Below the pieces are notes generated by a model, which saw nothing but the letters and a program-made list of their open reading frames with translations, searched no databases and was not told where the DNA came from. From Pseudomonas azotoformans (GTDB lineage: Bacteria; Pseudomonadota; Gammaproteobacteria; Pseudomonadales; Pseudomonadaceae): 64,000 nt of DNA. The translations under genes were made by a program, and so were the position numbers. Below, one piece after another: positions 1 to 9,691 of the stretch. The DNA is taken from positions 2,046,001 through 2,110,000 of the forward strand of contig NZ_LT629702.1 of the NCBI RefSeq assembly GCF_900103345.1, given 5' to 3'. Within the stretch, counting starts at the first letter, position 1, and each line of letters begins with the position of its first letter.

Positions 1-737
1 TGCAACAACGCCGGCGCCAATTGCCGCTCCGCATCCGCCCTGCTCCACCGACTGGTCGGCGCCACCACATGCACCGCCGCCACCGGCCGGCCATTGGCAC
101 CCAGCACCGGCGCACCGATGGTCATATCACCCAGGAACAACTCCTGGCCGTTCACTGCATAGCCCTGCTCACGCACCTGCTGCAACGACGCCATGATTTC
201 GTCGACTTCAGTCAGCGTCTGGCTGGTGTGCGCAATACGCTGGCTGTTCTCGATCAACACCAACGCTTCCTCCTGCGGCAACGCGCTCAAATACGCCCGC
301 CCCGACGCCGTGCAGTACATCGGCACCCGCGAGCCGATCGGCATATGCACGGGCACAAAACCCGAGCTGACGAACCGTGCGATATAGGTCATGTCGTACC
401 CCGCAGGCTCGGTCAGGCACGACGTCTCACCCGTCAACCGGGTCAACTCCGACAGGAACGGATTCGCCACCTCGATCAACGAATGCGCATCCAGGTAACT
501 GAAGCCCAGCTCCAGCACCCGGGGTGTGAGTTGGTAATGCCGGGTGCGGGAGTGTTTCCGAAGGTAACCCAGGCTTTCGAGGGTAAACACCATGCGCTGG
601 GCCGAGCTTTTGGTCATGCCTGCGGCCTCGGCCACCTCTGCGAGGCTCATGCTGCGGCGCTGTGCGCTGAATGCCTTGAGCACCGACAGGCCTTTTTCCA
701 GGGATTGGTTGTGCAGACTGTTGCGTTCTTCGGACAT
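1..737 (-). CDS. IclR-family transcriptional regulator (3' end outside window)
   Basis: Reading leftwards from the ATG at 737, the protein has an N-terminal winged helix (about residues 10-70, with SLAEVAEAAGMTKSSAQRMV as recognition region) followed by the IclR effector-binding domain (GYDMTYIARF, GSRVPMYCTASGRAYLSALP, GAPVLGANGRPVAAVHV). These are the hallmarks of the IclR family, which bind small acids or amino compounds and usually control the adjacent operon. The gene runs off the window after about 245 codons, so only some 15-25 C-terminal residues should be missing. It is divergent from the amino-acid-type ABC operon at 953, so that operon is the likely target. Family assignment is certain; the ligand is unknown. 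Confidence 0.93.
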   Translation of the reverse strand, partial: MSEERNSLHNQSLEKGLSVLKAFSAQRRSMSLAEVAEAAGMTKSSAQRMVFTLESLGYLRKHSRTRHYQLTPRVLELGFSYLDAHSLIEVANPFLSELTRLTGETSCLTEPAGYDMTYIARFVSSGFVPVHMPIGSRVPMYCTASGRAYLSALPQEEALVLIENSQRIAHTSQTLTEVDEIMASLQQVREQGYAVNGQELFLGDMTIGAPVLGANGRPVAAVHVVAPTSRWSRADAERQLAPALL

Positions 738-793
738 GGCGGACTCACGGTCAGGTCGATCAGGCGTGGCGATATTTCTACTCCAAATCACAG

Positions 794-846
794 AAATAGA
801 CCATTAAATATCGCATATCGATACGAATGGTTCATTTTGTCTATTT
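794..846. promoter_or_regulatory. Candidate IclR operator dyad
   Basis: Between the divergent IclR gene and the ABC operon there is an A+T-rich interrupted dyad. AAATAGAC (794-801) and ACCATT (800-805) on the left are mirrored by AATGGT (826-831) and GTCTATTT (839-846) on the right. It lies just upstream of the sigma-54-like element at 880-895, a sensible place for an IclR-type operator. Assignment to this regulator is inference from position only. Confidence 0.35.
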
Positions 847-879
847 TCTATAGCGCTATACGATTCTTATTGATCGAAA

Positions 880-895
880 TGGCACATAGCTTGCG
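880..895 (+). promoter_or_regulatory. Sigma-54-like -24/-12 promoter
   Basis: TGGCACATAGCTTGCG matches the sigma-54 core TGGCAC-N5-TTGC exactly, with the GG (881-882) and GC (893-894) at the required spacing. Transcription would start near 906, about 45 bases before the ATG at 953. No enhancer-binding protein is encoded next to it; the neighbouring regulator is IclR-type, so a distant activator would be needed. Confidence 0.6.
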
Positions 896-952
896 ATTTC
901 ATCGGCAGCCGCTTGCGGTACTGACTTTCCGTTTTCCTACTGGAGTAACCCG

Positions 953-1735
953 ATGAACAGTCTTTCGCCCTTGTTTCGCCGCCTCGCCTTCGGTATTTGC
1001 GCCACGCTCTGCGTCACAGCGGTGCACGCAGAAAGTGCGTCCTCGTACAAAGTCGGTGCAACGGCCAGTGGTTCGCCGTTTACCTTCCTCGACATCAAGA
1101 GCAACAGCATCCAAGGCGTGATGGTCGATGTGGCAGAGGCCGTGAGCAAGGCCGGTGGTTTCACCAGCCAGATCGAGCAGACCAACTTCGCCGCGCTGAT
1201 CCCCTCCCTCACGTCCGGCAAGCTCGACTTCATTTCCGCCGGCATGCTCAAGACCGAAGAACGTACTAAGGTCGTCGACTTCAGCGCCCCGGTGTATGCC
1301 TACGGTGAAGGCCTGATCATCAACGCCGACGACAACACCGCCTACCCTGACCTCATGCCTCTCAAGGACCAAGTGGTCGGCGTGCAGGCCGGCACTGTCT
1401 TCTATGACCAGTTGAACAAGCTCGGCATCTTCAAGGAGATCCGCACCTACGACTCCATCGGCGAGATGGTCCGCGACCTGTCCCTGGGCCGTATCAAGGC
1501 CGCCGTGGGTGACCAGCCGGTGGTGGCCTACCAGATCCGCCAAAAACTGTTCAAAGGCGTAAAACTGGCGCCGGACTACAAACCCACCAATGTCGGCGAA
1601 GTGTGCCTGGTGGTGCGCAAGGGTGACGCGCAAACCCTGGAGCGCCTGAACAGCGCGATCGCCAGCATCAAGGCGGACGGCACCCTCGACAACATCCTCA
1701 AGAAGTGGGGCCTCGATACCCAGGTGCGCCCATGA
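953..1735 (+). CDS. ABC transporter substrate-binding protein, amino-acid type
   Basis: This 260-residue periplasmic binding protein of family 3 (SBP_bac_3) has a signal peptide ending near AVHAES and the usual landmarks: GSPFTFLD, VMVDVAEAVSKAGG, SLTSGKLDFISAGMLKTEERTKVVDFS and VGVQAGTVFYDQLNKLG. It captures a polar amino acid or related amine and delivers it to the permease encoded next. The stop overlaps the permease start (ATGA). The ATG follows a GGAGTAACCC ribosome site. An FAD oxidase ends the operon, so the cargo is probably an amino acid or amine that the oxidase then deaminates; this is inference. Confidence 0.92.
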   Translation: MNSLSPLFRRLAFGICATLCVTAVHAESASSYKVGATASGSPFTFLDIKSNSIQGVMVDVAEAVSKAGGFTSQIEQTNFAALIPSLTSGKLDFISAGMLKTEERTKVVDFSAPVYAYGEGLIINADDNTAYPDLMPLKDQVVGVQAGTVFYDQLNKLGIFKEIRTYDSIGEMVRDLSLGRIKAAVGDQPVVAYQIRQKLFKGVKLAPDYKPTNVGEVCLVVRKGDAQTLERLNSAIASIKADGTLDNILKKWGLDTQVRP

Positions 1736-2400
1736 ACCCGGCGGAGTTCCTGCAAAACGCCCAGGACTTTTTGCCGATTCTGCTGCAAGGCGCGTGGGTG
1801 ACGATCCAGATCACCGTGCTGTCGTTCCTGCTCAGCAGCGCCATCGGACTGGTGCTGGCGTTGCTCAAGCTGTCGCCGATCCGTGCGCTGTCGTGGGCGG
1901 CGAGCACCATCATCAATGTGATCCGTGGCCTGCCGATCATCGTGCAGTTGTTCTACATCTACTTCGTGCTGCCGGACATGGGCGTGCACCTCACCGCGTT
2001 CTACGCGGGCGTGATCGGCATGGGCATCGCCTACTCGGCGTACCAGGCCGAGAACTTCCGCACCGGCATCATTGCCGTCGAGCAGGGCCAGCGTGAAGCC
2101 GCCGAAGCACTGGGCATGCGCTCGGCGCTGATGATGCGCCGGGTGATCCTGCCGCAGGCGTTTCGCATCGCGCTGCCGCCGTATGGCAACACCCTGGTGA
2201 TGATGCTCAAGGACTCCTCCTTGGTGTCCACCATCACCGTCGCCGAGATGACCCGCCAGGGCCAACTGATTGCCTCGTCGACCTTCCAGAACATGACGGT
2301 CTACACCCTGGTCGCCCTGCTCTACCTGCTGATGAGCCTGCCGCTGGTGTATGGCCTGCGTCGCATGGAACAGCACCTGGGCCGGAGGAAAAAAGCATGA
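1732..2400 (+). CDS. ABC transporter permease, polar amino-acid (HisM/GlnP) family
   Basis: This is a 222-residue inner-membrane protein with about five membrane segments. The EAA loop that contacts the ATPase is visible ([20 protein letters not shown]), as is the family signature for HEQRo/GlnP permeases near its N terminus ([19 protein letters not shown]). I took the ATG at 1732, which overlaps the upstream stop by four bases; an upstream in-frame ATG would lie inside the preceding gene. Only one permease is present, so a homodimer is likely. Confidence 0.93.
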   Translation: MNPAEFLQNAQDFLPILLQGAWVTIQITVLSFLLSSAIGLVLALLKLSPIRALSWAASTIINVIRGLPIIVQLFYIYFVLPDMGVHLTAFYAGVIGMGIAYSAYQAENFRTGIIAVEQGQREAAEALGMRSALMMRRVILPQAFRIALPPYGNTLVMMLKDSSLVSTITVAEMTRQGQLIASSTFQNMTVYTLVALLYLLMSLPLVYGLRRMEQHLGRRKKA

Positions 2401-3149
2401 TCGAGATTCGCCAACTGCAAAAACACTACGGCAGCCACCGCGTGCTGCACGGCGTCGACCTGGACGTGGCCAAGGGCGAAGTGGTGTGCCTGATCGGCCC
2501 CTCGGGCTCGGGCAAATCCACCTTGCTGCGCTGCATCAACGCGCTGGAAGCCTATGACGGCGGGCACATCAACGTGTTCGGCGAAACCGTGCAGCGCGGC
2601 AGCAAGACCGTGCACGCCCTGCGCAGCCGCATGGGCATGGTGTTCCAGCGCTTCAACCTGTTCCCCCATCGCAGCGTGCTGGAAAACGTGATGGAAGGCC
2701 CGGTGTACGTCAAAGGCGAACCGCCCCAGCAGGCCCGCGCAGAAGCCCTGGTACTGCTGGAAAAAGTCGGCCTGAGTGCCAAGGCCGACGCCTACCCGGA
2801 GCAGCTCTCCGGCGGCCAGCAACAACGCGTGGCCATCGCCCGCGCCCTGGCGATGAAACCTGAAGCCATGTTATTCGACGAGCCCACCTCGGCGCTCGAC
2901 CCGGAACTGGTCGGTGATGTGCTGGCGGTGATGCGCACCCTGGCCGATGAGGGCATGACCATGATCGTGGTCACTCACGAAATGGGCTTTGCACGGGAAG
3001 TGGCCGACCGCGTGTGCTTCCTGCATGGCGGCTACATCGTCGAAAGCGGGCCCGCCGAACAGGTGCTGGGCAACCCGCAGCATGCGCGGACCCAGGACTT
3101 CCTGCGGCGCGTGCTGCACCCCACCGGCAACACGCGGAGCCTGTCATGA
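2397..3149 (+). CDS. ABC transporter ATP-binding protein, amino-acid type
   Basis: This is a complete 250-residue ATPase of the GlnQ/HisP class. Walker A is GPSGSGKST, the Q-loop is [11 protein letters not shown], the signature is [15 protein letters not shown], Walker B is [12 protein letters not shown], and the H-loop is [15 protein letters not shown]. All are characteristic of polar amino-acid importers. It starts at an ATG overlapping the permease stop (ATGA) and itself overlaps the oxidase start, so all four genes are translationally coupled. Confidence 0.95.
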   Translation: MIEIRQLQKHYGSHRVLHGVDLDVAKGEVVCLIGPSGSGKSTLLRCINALEAYDGGHINVFGETVQRGSKTVHALRSRMGMVFQRFNLFPHRSVLENVMEGPVYVKGEPPQQARAEALVLLEKVGLSAKADAYPEQLSGGQQQRVAIARALAMKPEAMLFDEPTSALDPELVGDVLAVMRTLADEGMTMIVVTHEMGFAREVADRVCFLHGGYIVESGPAEQVLGNPQHARTQDFLRRVLHPTGNTRSLS

Positions 3150-4414
3150 AGTCTTTGTGGTCAGCCACGGCTCCGTCTGTGGTGCCGACGCCTGCGTTGA
3201 GCGAGTCGCTGAAGGTGGACGTGGCGATTGTCGGTGCCGGGTATACCGGCTTGTCGACGGCGCTGCATTTGGCCGAGCGCGGCGTCAGCGTGTGCGTACT
3301 GGAGGCCAACGAGCCGGGCTGGGGCGCATCCGGACGCAACGGTGGGCAAGTCAACCCGACGCTCAAATACGACCCGCAGCAACTGGTGCAGATGTACGGA
3401 CCGGAGCGTGCCGAACCGTTGATCTCGGCTGTATCGAACTCGGCCGACCTGGTGTTCAAGCTGATCGAAAAACACCGCATCGACTGCGCGCCGGTACGTA
3501 AAGGCTGGATGCAGGTGTCGTACAGCGAAAAAGGCGTCGCCGGGCTGCACGCACGGGCAGATCAATGGGCCCGGCGCGGCGTGCCGGTGCAGCGCCTGGA
3601 TGCCGCAGCGGTGGCTTCACGCATGGGTAGTGACGCATTTGCCGGTGGCTGGCTGGACGGTCGCGCCGGGGCGATTCAGCCGTTGGCGTATGCCCGTGGC
3701 TTGGTGGGTGCGGCGTTGGCGGCGGGCGTGTGGATTCATGGGCAAAGCGCGGTGACCGGGTTGCAGCGCCAGGGTTGCGGCTGGCAATTGCAGACGGGGG
3801 GCGGTGCACAGGTCACGGCCGATCAAGTGGTGTTGGCCACCAACGGCTACAGCGGCAACCTGTGGCCAGGCATGGCGCAGAGTATCCTCGCGGCGAACAG
3901 TTTTATCGTCGCCACCAAACCCTTGAGTGGGCGCGCAGCGGACAGCATCTTGCCGGGCCAGGAAACCGTCTCCACCGCACAACGGCTGCTGCTGTACTTT
4001 CGCAAAGACAGCCATGGCCGCTTGCTGATGGGCGGACGCGGGCTGTTCAACGACCCCACGTCACCCACGGATTTTGCCCACCTGGAACGCTCGCTGGCGT
4101 TGCTGTTTCCGCAGTTGGGGCCGCTGGACTTCGAGTATCGCTGGGCGGGCCGCATCGCAATCACGCGGGACTTCATGCCCCATGTGCACCAGCCCGCACC
4201 GGGGCTGACATTGGCACTGGGCTGCAATGGTCGTGGCATCGCGCTGTGTACCAGCCTGGGCCAGCAATTGGCGGGGCGGTTGTGTGACAGCCAGGCGGAG
4301 TTCGCCTACCCGGTGACGCCGTTGCAGCGCTTGCCGATGCATGGGTTGCAGCGGTTTTACATTGGCGCGGGGGTGGCGTGGTATAGCTTGCTGGATCGGC
4401 TCAACATCAGCTGA
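3146..4414 (+). CDS. FAD-dependent amine/amino-acid oxidoreductase (DadA/PuuB-like)
   Basis: This 422-residue member of the DAO superfamily has its dinucleotide-binding GAGYTG at residues 30-35, followed by [29 protein letters not shown], the typical FAD contact of gamma-glutamylputrescine oxidase and related enzymes. The C-terminal part has [19 protein letters not shown] and [21 protein letters not shown]. It probably oxidatively deaminates the compound imported by the three preceding genes. The start used is the ATG overlapping the ATPase stop. The exact substrate cannot be read from the sequence. Confidence 0.88.
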   Translation: MKSLWSATAPSVVPTPALSESLKVDVAIVGAGYTGLSTALHLAERGVSVCVLEANEPGWGASGRNGGQVNPTLKYDPQQLVQMYGPERAEPLISAVSNSADLVFKLIEKHRIDCAPVRKGWMQVSYSEKGVAGLHARADQWARRGVPVQRLDAAAVASRMGSDAFAGGWLDGRAGAIQPLAYARGLVGAALAAGVWIHGQSAVTGLQRQGCGWQLQTGGGAQVTADQVVLATNGYSGNLWPGMAQSILAANSFIVATKPLSGRAADSILPGQETVSTAQRLLLYFRKDSHGRLLMGGRGLFNDPTSPTDFAHLERSLALLFPQLGPLDFEYRWAGRIAITRDFMPHVHQPAPGLTLALGCNGRGIALCTSLGQQLAGRLCDSQAEFAYPVTPLQRLPMHGLQRFYIGAGVAWYSLLDRLNIS

Positions 4415-4441
4415 ACAGAGCCCTCACTCACACCACTCCCC

Positions 4442-4535
4442 ATGTGAGAGTGGGCTTGCCCGCGACAGCGGTGTGTCAGCCGCTGGATGTGCTGGCTGAT
4501 GTACCGCCATCGCAGGCAAGCCAGCTCCCACACTG
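4442..4535. repeat. Degenerate REPIN-like paired palindromes
   Basis: A GTGAGAGTGGGCTTGCCCGCGA arm is followed about 60 bases later by its approximate complement (CGCAGGCAAGCCAGCTCCCACA). The arms have several mismatches, so this is an old copy. It fills most of the 213-base gap between the oxidase and glutaminase genes, where I see no coding sequence. Confidence 0.6.
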
Positions 4536-4627
4536 GATCTCCTTTTCCGGGAGAACCTATTGCACACGTAAAGCGATCAATATTCTCAATCGCCAACGGC
4601 GGTCGCTCCCATGAACGGGGCGCGCCC

Positions 4628-5536
4628 TCAAAACACCGACCACCCAATCCGCTCACTCAACAATTCCAATGCCTTCATCCCCGCCAGCGAGTTCCCCGCC
4701 GTATTCAACTCCGGCGACCACACGCACACCGTAAATTGCCCCGGCACCACCGCGACAATCCCGCCGCCCACCCCGCTCTTGCCCGGCAACCCCACGCGAT
4801 AGGCAAAATTGCCTGCCTCGTCGTACAGCCCGCTGGTGGCCATGATCGAGTTGACCTGCTTGGTCTGGCGCGCCGTTAAAATCTGTTCGCCACTGTGGGC
4901 ACTCGTGCCCTCGTTGGCCAGGAAGCTGAATGCCTTGGCCAAATCCAGGCAGCTCATCTGCAAGGCGCAGTAGTTGAAGTAGCTGTGCAGCACCGCGTCC
5001 ACGTCGTTGTGGAAGTTGCCAAAGGATTTCATCAGGTAGGCCATGGCCGCGTTGCGGGCGCCGTGCTGAGCCTCGGATTCAGCGACGACGCTGTTGACCA
5101 GGATCTGCGGGTTGCCCGACAGGCGCCGCACGAAATCGCGCATCGACAAAATCGGCACGGCGAAGCGCGATTGGTTGATGTCGCAGATCACCAGCGCACC
5201 GGCGTTGATGAACGGATTACGCGGGCGGCCACGTTCGAATTCCAGTTGCACCATGGAGTTGAACGGCTGCCCGGAAGGCTCATGGCCCAGGCGTTCCCAG
5301 ATGGTTTCGCCACCATGGTCGATGGCCTGCACCAGGCTGAACACCTTGGAAATGCTCTGCACCGAGAACAGCGTGTCAGCGTCTCCGGCGCAGTAGGCCG
5401 AGCCGTCGTTCCCGTACACGGCGATGCCCAATTGGTTGGCAGGCACATCGGCCAATGCCGGGATGTAATCGGCGACTTTGCCGAGGCCGATCAGGGGGCG
5501 CACTTCGTCGAGGATCGACTCCAGCAGCGCCTGCAT
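4628..5536 (-). CDS. glsA: Glutaminase
   Basis: This is glutaminase (L-glutamine to glutamate plus ammonia), 302 residues when started at the ATG at 5536, the usual length for Pseudomonas. It has the beta-lactamase-like fold with catalytic SxxK (S61-K64 in [11 protein letters not shown]). Other landmarks are [46 protein letters not shown] and [26 protein letters not shown]. In-frame ATGs lie at 5551 and further upstream, but 5536 has GGACA at good distance and gives the standard N terminus. It is a monocistronic cytoplasmic enzyme. Confidence 0.95.
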   Translation of the reverse strand: MQALLESILDEVRPLIGLGKVADYIPALADVPANQLGIAVYGNDGSAYCAGDADTLFSVQSISKVFSLVQAIDHGGETIWERLGHEPSGQPFNSMVQLEFERGRPRNPFINAGALVICDINQSRFAVPILSMRDFVRRLSGNPQILVNSVVAESEAQHGARNAAMAYLMKSFGNFHNDVDAVLHSYFNYCALQMSCLDLAKAFSFLANEGTSAHSGEQILTARQTKQVNSIMATSGLYDEAGNFAYRVGLPGKSGVGGGIVAVVPGQFTVCVWSPELNTAGNSLAGMKALELLSERIGWSVF

Positions 5537-5632
5537 GTCTTGTCCAGTCATCTGTCTTTGAATCGGTGGTAAGCGGGGCGCGGAGGATACCTGAAATGCC
5601 CGATATCCTCGCCACAATCCGGTCGCCCTCGC

Positions 5633-6043
5633 TCAAAAGTGCGCCACATCCGACACCCGCTCATCCAGCACATCCCGCGCCAGTGCCCAGGCCCGGTCCC
5701 GGGATTCCACCACCAGCAACGGATAACCCCAGGCCTTGCCGAACATCGCGGCAAACGGCTTGAGCGCCAGGCGCTGCGCGGCACTGGGCTCGACCTGGAT
5801 CATGCCTTTGACGTAGGTATGCAGCGCCTGTTTGTTTTTCTTCATCCAGATCGACGCTTGCTTGCGCTCCTCATGGGAGTGTTCGTGATTGTTCTCGTCC
5901 ACGGATTTTTCGTGCAGCAGCAGGAACGGTTGCTGGCGGGCCAGCAGGCTTTCGAACACGGCGAAGGCATCCTCCGGCCCGCCTTCATTGGGCGCATCAA
6001 AGACGATTTTCACCACTGGGAATGTTGAACTGTCGAGTCGCAT
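5633..6043 (-). CDS. Conserved hypothetical protein
   Basis: This 136-residue protein has no signal peptide or membrane segment. It begins MRLDSSTFPVVKIVFDAPNEGG and contains a His/Glu-rich stretch (DENNHEHSHEERKQASIWMKKNK). The gene has a strong AAGGAG ribosome site seven bases before the ATG and is divergent from the AraC regulator at 6154 across a 110-base gap. The composition and ribosome site say it is real. I do not recognise a family; the fold of the first 60 residues (beta-alpha with FVFESLLARQQPFLLLHE-like segment) may resemble STAS-like small domains, but this is a guess. Confidence 0.8.
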   Translation of the reverse strand: MRLDSSTFPVVKIVFDAPNEGGPEDAFAVFESLLARQQPFLLLHEKSVDENNHEHSHEERKQASIWMKKNKQALHTYVKGMIQVEPSAAQRLALKPFAAMFGKAWGYPLLVVESRDRAWALARDVLDERVSDVAHF

Positions 6044-6153
6044 GGCCGAGCTCCTTGTTGAGAATTGATCTCACTATAAGGGCCAGACCACTGGACGGCA
6101 TTGCACAGAATAGCCAGACTGTTTCGCAATTCAGCCAACCTGCGATACCCACC

Positions 6154-6996
6154 ATGAAGCACCATCGCCTGGAAATGCACGACCCGTCGCTGTCCAGGGA
6201 CGCCGACGTATTCCCCCGCGCCGTAGTGGCCGTAGGGGCCACCGCCACGTCGGATACCTGGGAACATACCCAGCATGCCCATCGCAAAGGCCAACTGATG
6301 TACACCTTGCGCGGGGTCATCCATTGCGAGATTGAGGCCGGTATCTGGATCGTGCCGCCGCAATGCGCGCTGTGGATTCCCGGCGGAACGCCCCACGCGG
6401 CACGGGGGGCTGGCGCTGCGGAAGTCTATTGCCTGTTGATCGACCCCGATGCCGCCTGCGCCCTGCCCCGGCAATGCTGCACGCTGGCGGTGTCGGCCCT
6501 GCTGCATGAGCTGATCAGCAAGGCAGTGAGCTTCCCGCAACTGTATGACGAGCACGGCGCCCAGGGCCGTTTGATCAGTACCTTGCTGGACGAGTTGGCC
6601 ATCGCGCCGGTTGAAGCCCTGCACCTGCCCATGCCCCAGGACCCGCGCCTGCGTCGCCTGGCCGACAGCCTGCTGGCTGAACCGGCGGACAAGTCCACCC
6701 TTAGCCAATGGGCGGTGCGCATCGGCATGAGCGAACGCAGCATGACGCGCCTGCTGCTGGAGGAACTGGGCCTGAGTTTTGGCCGTTGGCGTCGGCAGTT
6801 GCATGTGATCCTGTCGCTGCAACGCCTGGCCAGGGGTGAGAGTGTGCAGCGCGTGGCCCTGGACCTGGGCTATGAGAACGCCAGCGGCTTTATCACCATG
6901 TTCCGCAAGACCGTGGGCCAGCCGCCGGCGCGTTACCTGGCGGACCGCGCCGGGGCCTTGAGCTCGCTGGCGCCGGCGACGATTGCGCTGAACTGA
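6154..6996 (+). CDS. AraC-family transcriptional regulator with cupin sensor domain
   Basis: The protein has 280 residues. Its N-terminal cupin half carries HTQHAHRKGQLMYTLRG and PPQCALWIPGGTPHAA. Its C-terminal half holds two helix-turn-helix motifs (STLSQWAVRIGMSERSMTRLL and VQRVALDLGYENASGFITMFRKTVG). It is built like the regulator at 14320 and the two look like distant paralogues. I chose the ATG at 6154 (MKHHRLEMHD); the open frame extends upstream but without a better start. The neighbouring divergent gene at 5633 is its only obvious candidate target. The inducer is unknown. Confidence 0.88.
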   Translation: MKHHRLEMHDPSLSRDADVFPRAVVAVGATATSDTWEHTQHAHRKGQLMYTLRGVIHCEIEAGIWIVPPQCALWIPGGTPHAARGAGAAEVYCLLIDPDAACALPRQCCTLAVSALLHELISKAVSFPQLYDEHGAQGRLISTLLDELAIAPVEALHLPMPQDPRLRRLADSLLAEPADKSTLSQWAVRIGMSERSMTRLLLEELGLSFGRWRRQLHVILSLQRLARGESVQRVALDLGYENASGFITMFRKTVGQPPARYLADRAGALSSLAPATIALN

Positions 6997-7025
6997 ACGT
7001 GCCGCGCCCCCGGTCGACGGACCTG

Positions 7026-7160
7026 TTGTGGTGAGCGGGCTTGCCCCGCGCTGGGCTGCGAAGCAGCCCCAATAAAAGCACCGCGTTCTCCCAGGCAAAC
7101 CGCGATGACCGTTTCAGGGCCGCTTCGCGCCCCAGCGCGGGGCAAGCCCGCTCACTACAA
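7026..7160. repeat. REPIN, GTGAGCGGGCTTGCCCCGCGCTGG class
   Basis: Two long palindromic arms face each other: TGGTGAGCGGGCTTGCCCCG at the left and its complement ending GGGGCAAGCCCGCTCACTAC at the right. Inside each arm is a second small palindrome, GGGCTGCGAAGCAGCCC at left. It separates convergent genes at 6996 and 7186. The same element occurs at 16725 and 28793. Confidence 0.85.
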
Positions 7161-7185
7161 CAAGCCTGTTCGCCACGCTACACAG

Positions 7186-8511
7186 TCAACTGTTCAGATC
7201 AGCCAGGCCCAAATGCTCACGCAACGTCGCCCCTTCATACGCGGTGCGGAACAGCCCCTTGCGCTGCAAATGCGGAATCACGCTCTCGACAAATTCAGTG
7301 AACGAGCCCGGTAGATACCCCGGAGAGATCACAAACCCATCGCAACCGCCCTGCTCGAACAGCTCGGCCAACTGGTCGGCAATCTGCGCGCCGGTGCCCA
7401 CGAGCTGCGGCACACGTACGCTGCTGGCGAAGATGCGCCCGAGTTGCTCCAAGGTGGTTTGCGGGCCTTGCATCAACAGCTTTTCAGCCGCCGCCGGGTG
7501 GATCAGCGGCGACTGGGCGATCTCGGCCAGCGTCGCCGAGAGCGGGAATGGCGACAGGTCCACATTCAACTGCGAAGCCAACGTCACCAGCCCCAATTCC
7601 GGACGAGCCAATGCATTGTGCTGGTCGCGCTTGGCACGGGCCTCGGCCTCGCTGCCGCCAATGAACGGCATCACCGCCGTGAGCACTTTGCAACTGTCGG
7701 CGTCACGCCCCTGCTGCACCACCTGGGTACGCACGTCATCGCGGAACGCACGCATGGCCGCCAAGTGCGGGTGAATGGTGAAAATCGCCTCGGCCCAACG
7801 CGCACCGAAGCGCCGACCACGCCCGGAAGAACCGGCCTGGATCAGCACCGGTCGGCCCTGGGGCGTGCGCGGGATATTCAGCGGGCCTTCAACCCTGAAC
7901 CATTCGCCCTGGTGCTGCACCGAACGGATCAATCCAGGGTCCGCCAGTACGCCGCTTTCGCGGTCCAGTTTCAGCGCGTCCTGGCCCCAGCTGTTCCACA
8001 GTTTCAACGCGACTTCGACAAACTCATCGGCGCGGTCATAGCGCAGGTCGTGCTCCAGGTGCTTGTCCTTGCCGAACAGGCGCCCTTCGCTGTCGTTCAT
8101 CGAGGTGACGATATTCCACGCCGCGCGGCCCTTGGACAGGTGGTCGAGGGTGGCGAACTCCCGGGCGATGTGTGCCGGTTCGTAATAGGTGGTGGACCGC
8201 GTTGCGCCCAGGCCCAGCTTGCTGGTCTTGCCAACCAGATAAGAGAGGATCGGCAACGGGTCCAGGCGCGTGGCGTCCTGGGCGCCGTAGCGCAAGGCCA
8301 ACTCGCGCGAGCCGCCCATCTGGTCGCCTACGGCCAGGCGGTCGGCGAAGAACAGGAAGTCGAACAACCCCTCCTCCACCACCTTGGCCACGCGCGCGTA
8401 GTACTCGGGGTCGAGGTAATTGCCGACGGTTTGCGGGTGGCGCCACACCGCATGGCTGTGCACGACCGGCCCACTCAGCAGGAACGCGGATAAATGGATC
8501 TGGCGGCTCAT
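7186..8511 (-). CDS. FMN-dependent monooxygenase, NtaA/SnaA/DszA family
   Basis: This 441-residue class-C flavin monooxygenase (bacterial luciferase superfamily) has family marks RQIHLSAFLLSGP, GLFDFLFFADRL, LVGKTSKLGLGATRSTTYYEPAHIAREFATLDHLSKGRAAWNIVTS and GRPVLIQAGSSGRGRRFGARWAEAIF. Relatives use reduced FMN from a partner reductase to open organosulfur or chelator compounds. The ATG at 8511 overlaps the stop of the sulfonate-binding gene by four bases, so import and oxidation are coupled and the substrate is probably an organosulfur compound taken as a sulfur source. No flavin reductase gene is adjacent. Confidence 0.88.
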   Translation of the reverse strand: MSRQIHLSAFLLSGPVVHSHAVWRHPQTVGNYLDPEYYARVAKVVEEGLFDFLFFADRLAVGDQMGGSRELALRYGAQDATRLDPLPILSYLVGKTSKLGLGATRSTTYYEPAHIAREFATLDHLSKGRAAWNIVTSMNDSEGRLFGKDKHLEHDLRYDRADEFVEVALKLWNSWGQDALKLDRESGVLADPGLIRSVQHQGEWFRVEGPLNIPRTPQGRPVLIQAGSSGRGRRFGARWAEAIFTIHPHLAAMRAFRDDVRTQVVQQGRDADSCKVLTAVMPFIGGSEAEARAKRDQHNALARPELGLVTLASQLNVDLSPFPLSATLAEIAQSPLIHPAAAEKLLMQGPQTTLEQLGRIFASSVRVPQLVGTGAQIADQLAELFEQGGCDGFVISPGYLPGSFTEFVESVIPHLQRKGLFRTAYEGATLREHLGLADLNS

Positions 8512-9446
8512 GGCTTGGGCGTCCACACGTTGATGTCGTTGATCTTCAACGCCTTGGGGATCAGCCTGGCGGCATAGTAGGTGTCGGCGATGCGCTGTTG
8601 CTCGGCGAGGTGGTCCAGCTTGACCGGGATGATGTCGTAGCTGCGGCGGCTATTGGCGCGCTCCACCGTGGCCGGGGCGATATTGCCCCACAGCGGACCA
8701 AGGATGGCGGCGGCTTCCTTGGGATGAGCCTTCACCCATTGGCCGGTCTCGCGCAGGGTGTCGAAGGTCACCTGTAACACGTCCGGGTGGGCCTTGGCGA
8801 ACTTTGTCGTCGCCAGGTAGAAACGGTTGTAGTCGGCCAGGCCGTTCTTGCCGTCGGCGATCACCCGTACGTGGTGATCCAGCTGTTGGGTGGCGAGGAA
8901 CGGGTCCCAGATCACCCACGCGTCGACACTGCCATTGGCGAACGCCGCGCCGCCATCCGGTGCTTCCAGGTAACGCGGGGTGATATCGGCCAGCGTCAGG
9001 CCGGCCTTTTTCAGGGCCGAGATCAGCAGGTAGTTGCTGCCCGAACCCTTGGACACGGCAACCGTCTTGCCCTTGAGGTCGGCGATGCTGTGGATCGGCG
9101 ACGTGCCCTGGACGATGATCGCCTGGGCGCCCGGCGATGCGTTTTCCTGGGCGTAATAGGTCAGCGGTGCGTCGGCGGCCTGGGTGAACAACGCGAAAGC
9201 GTCGGCCACATCAGCGTGCAGGTCGACACTGCCGGCGTTCAGCGAGCTGAGCAGGCCGGTGCTGAACTCGTGCCAGTTCACCGTGAAACCCAGGGGCTTG
9301 AGGCGCTGTTCCAACTGGCCATTTTGCTTGAGCAGGATCCACAGGGTGGATGAGCGCTGGTAACTGATGTCCAGGGTTTGCTCGGCCTGGGCCGCCGTGG
9401 CGGCGAACAGCAGGCTGGCGGCGACGACTAGTTTTTTGAACGTCAT
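8508..9446 (-). CDS. Aliphatic-sulfonate-type ABC substrate-binding protein (SsuA-like)
   Basis: This 312-residue periplasmic binding protein has a cleavable signal peptide (LLFAATAAQAEQ). It follows the SsuA pattern: LDISYQRSSTLWILLKQNG, WHEFSTGLLSSLNAGSVDLHADVAD, SIADLKGKTVAVSKGSGSNYLL and DAWVIWDPFLA. It is first in a two-gene unit with the monooxygenase. No permease or ATPase gene is linked, so it must use a transporter encoded elsewhere. It is clearly paralogous along its whole length to the divergent gene at 9692. Confidence 0.9.
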   Translation of the reverse strand: MTFKKLVVAASLLFAATAAQAEQTLDISYQRSSTLWILLKQNGQLEQRLKPLGFTVNWHEFSTGLLSSLNAGSVDLHADVADAFALFTQAADAPLTYYAQENASPGAQAIIVQGTSPIHSIADLKGKTVAVSKGSGSNYLLISALKKAGLTLADITPRYLEAPDGGAAFANGSVDAWVIWDPFLATQQLDHHVRVIADGKNGLADYNRFYLATTKFAKAHPDVLQVTFDTLRETGQWVKAHPKEAAAILGPLWGNIAPATVERANSRRSYDIIPVKLDHLAEQQRIADTYYAARLIPKALKINDINVWTPKP

Positions 9447-9691
9447 GGGAGGCCTTGGCGTGGAAGAAAGGGAGGGCGCTGCTTATGCCAAAAAAGCGCG
9501 TAAGGCCTGGCAGTGAAGTTGATTCGATTATATTAATGATTAGGAATGATGAAAGAATCTTATAATTCTATGGTTATGCCCAATTCATAGGCGGGCAGGC
9601 AAAGCGTCCTAAGCTCAGATCTAAAGAGTATTTAACGAATAGTTTTTAGAACTTTAAGCTCAGGACTATTTCGTCAGAGATCGAGCCCACC
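9447..9691. promoter_or_regulatory. Divergent promoter region between two SsuA-like genes
   Basis: This 245-base A+T-rich spacer drives both sulfonate-binding genes. It contains the dyad AGAATCTTATAATTCT-like element (arms 9554-9558 and 9565-9569) and several A/T tracts. Sulfur-source genes in pseudomonads are normally controlled by CysB or a relative, so a LysR-type site is expected here, but I cannot identify one with certainty. Confidence 0.4.

Noticed and set aside
7026..7160. CRISPR-like repeated palindromes between genes
   Set aside because: There are only two inverted arms per site and no regular direct repeats with spacers; these are REPIN elements. No cas genes are present.
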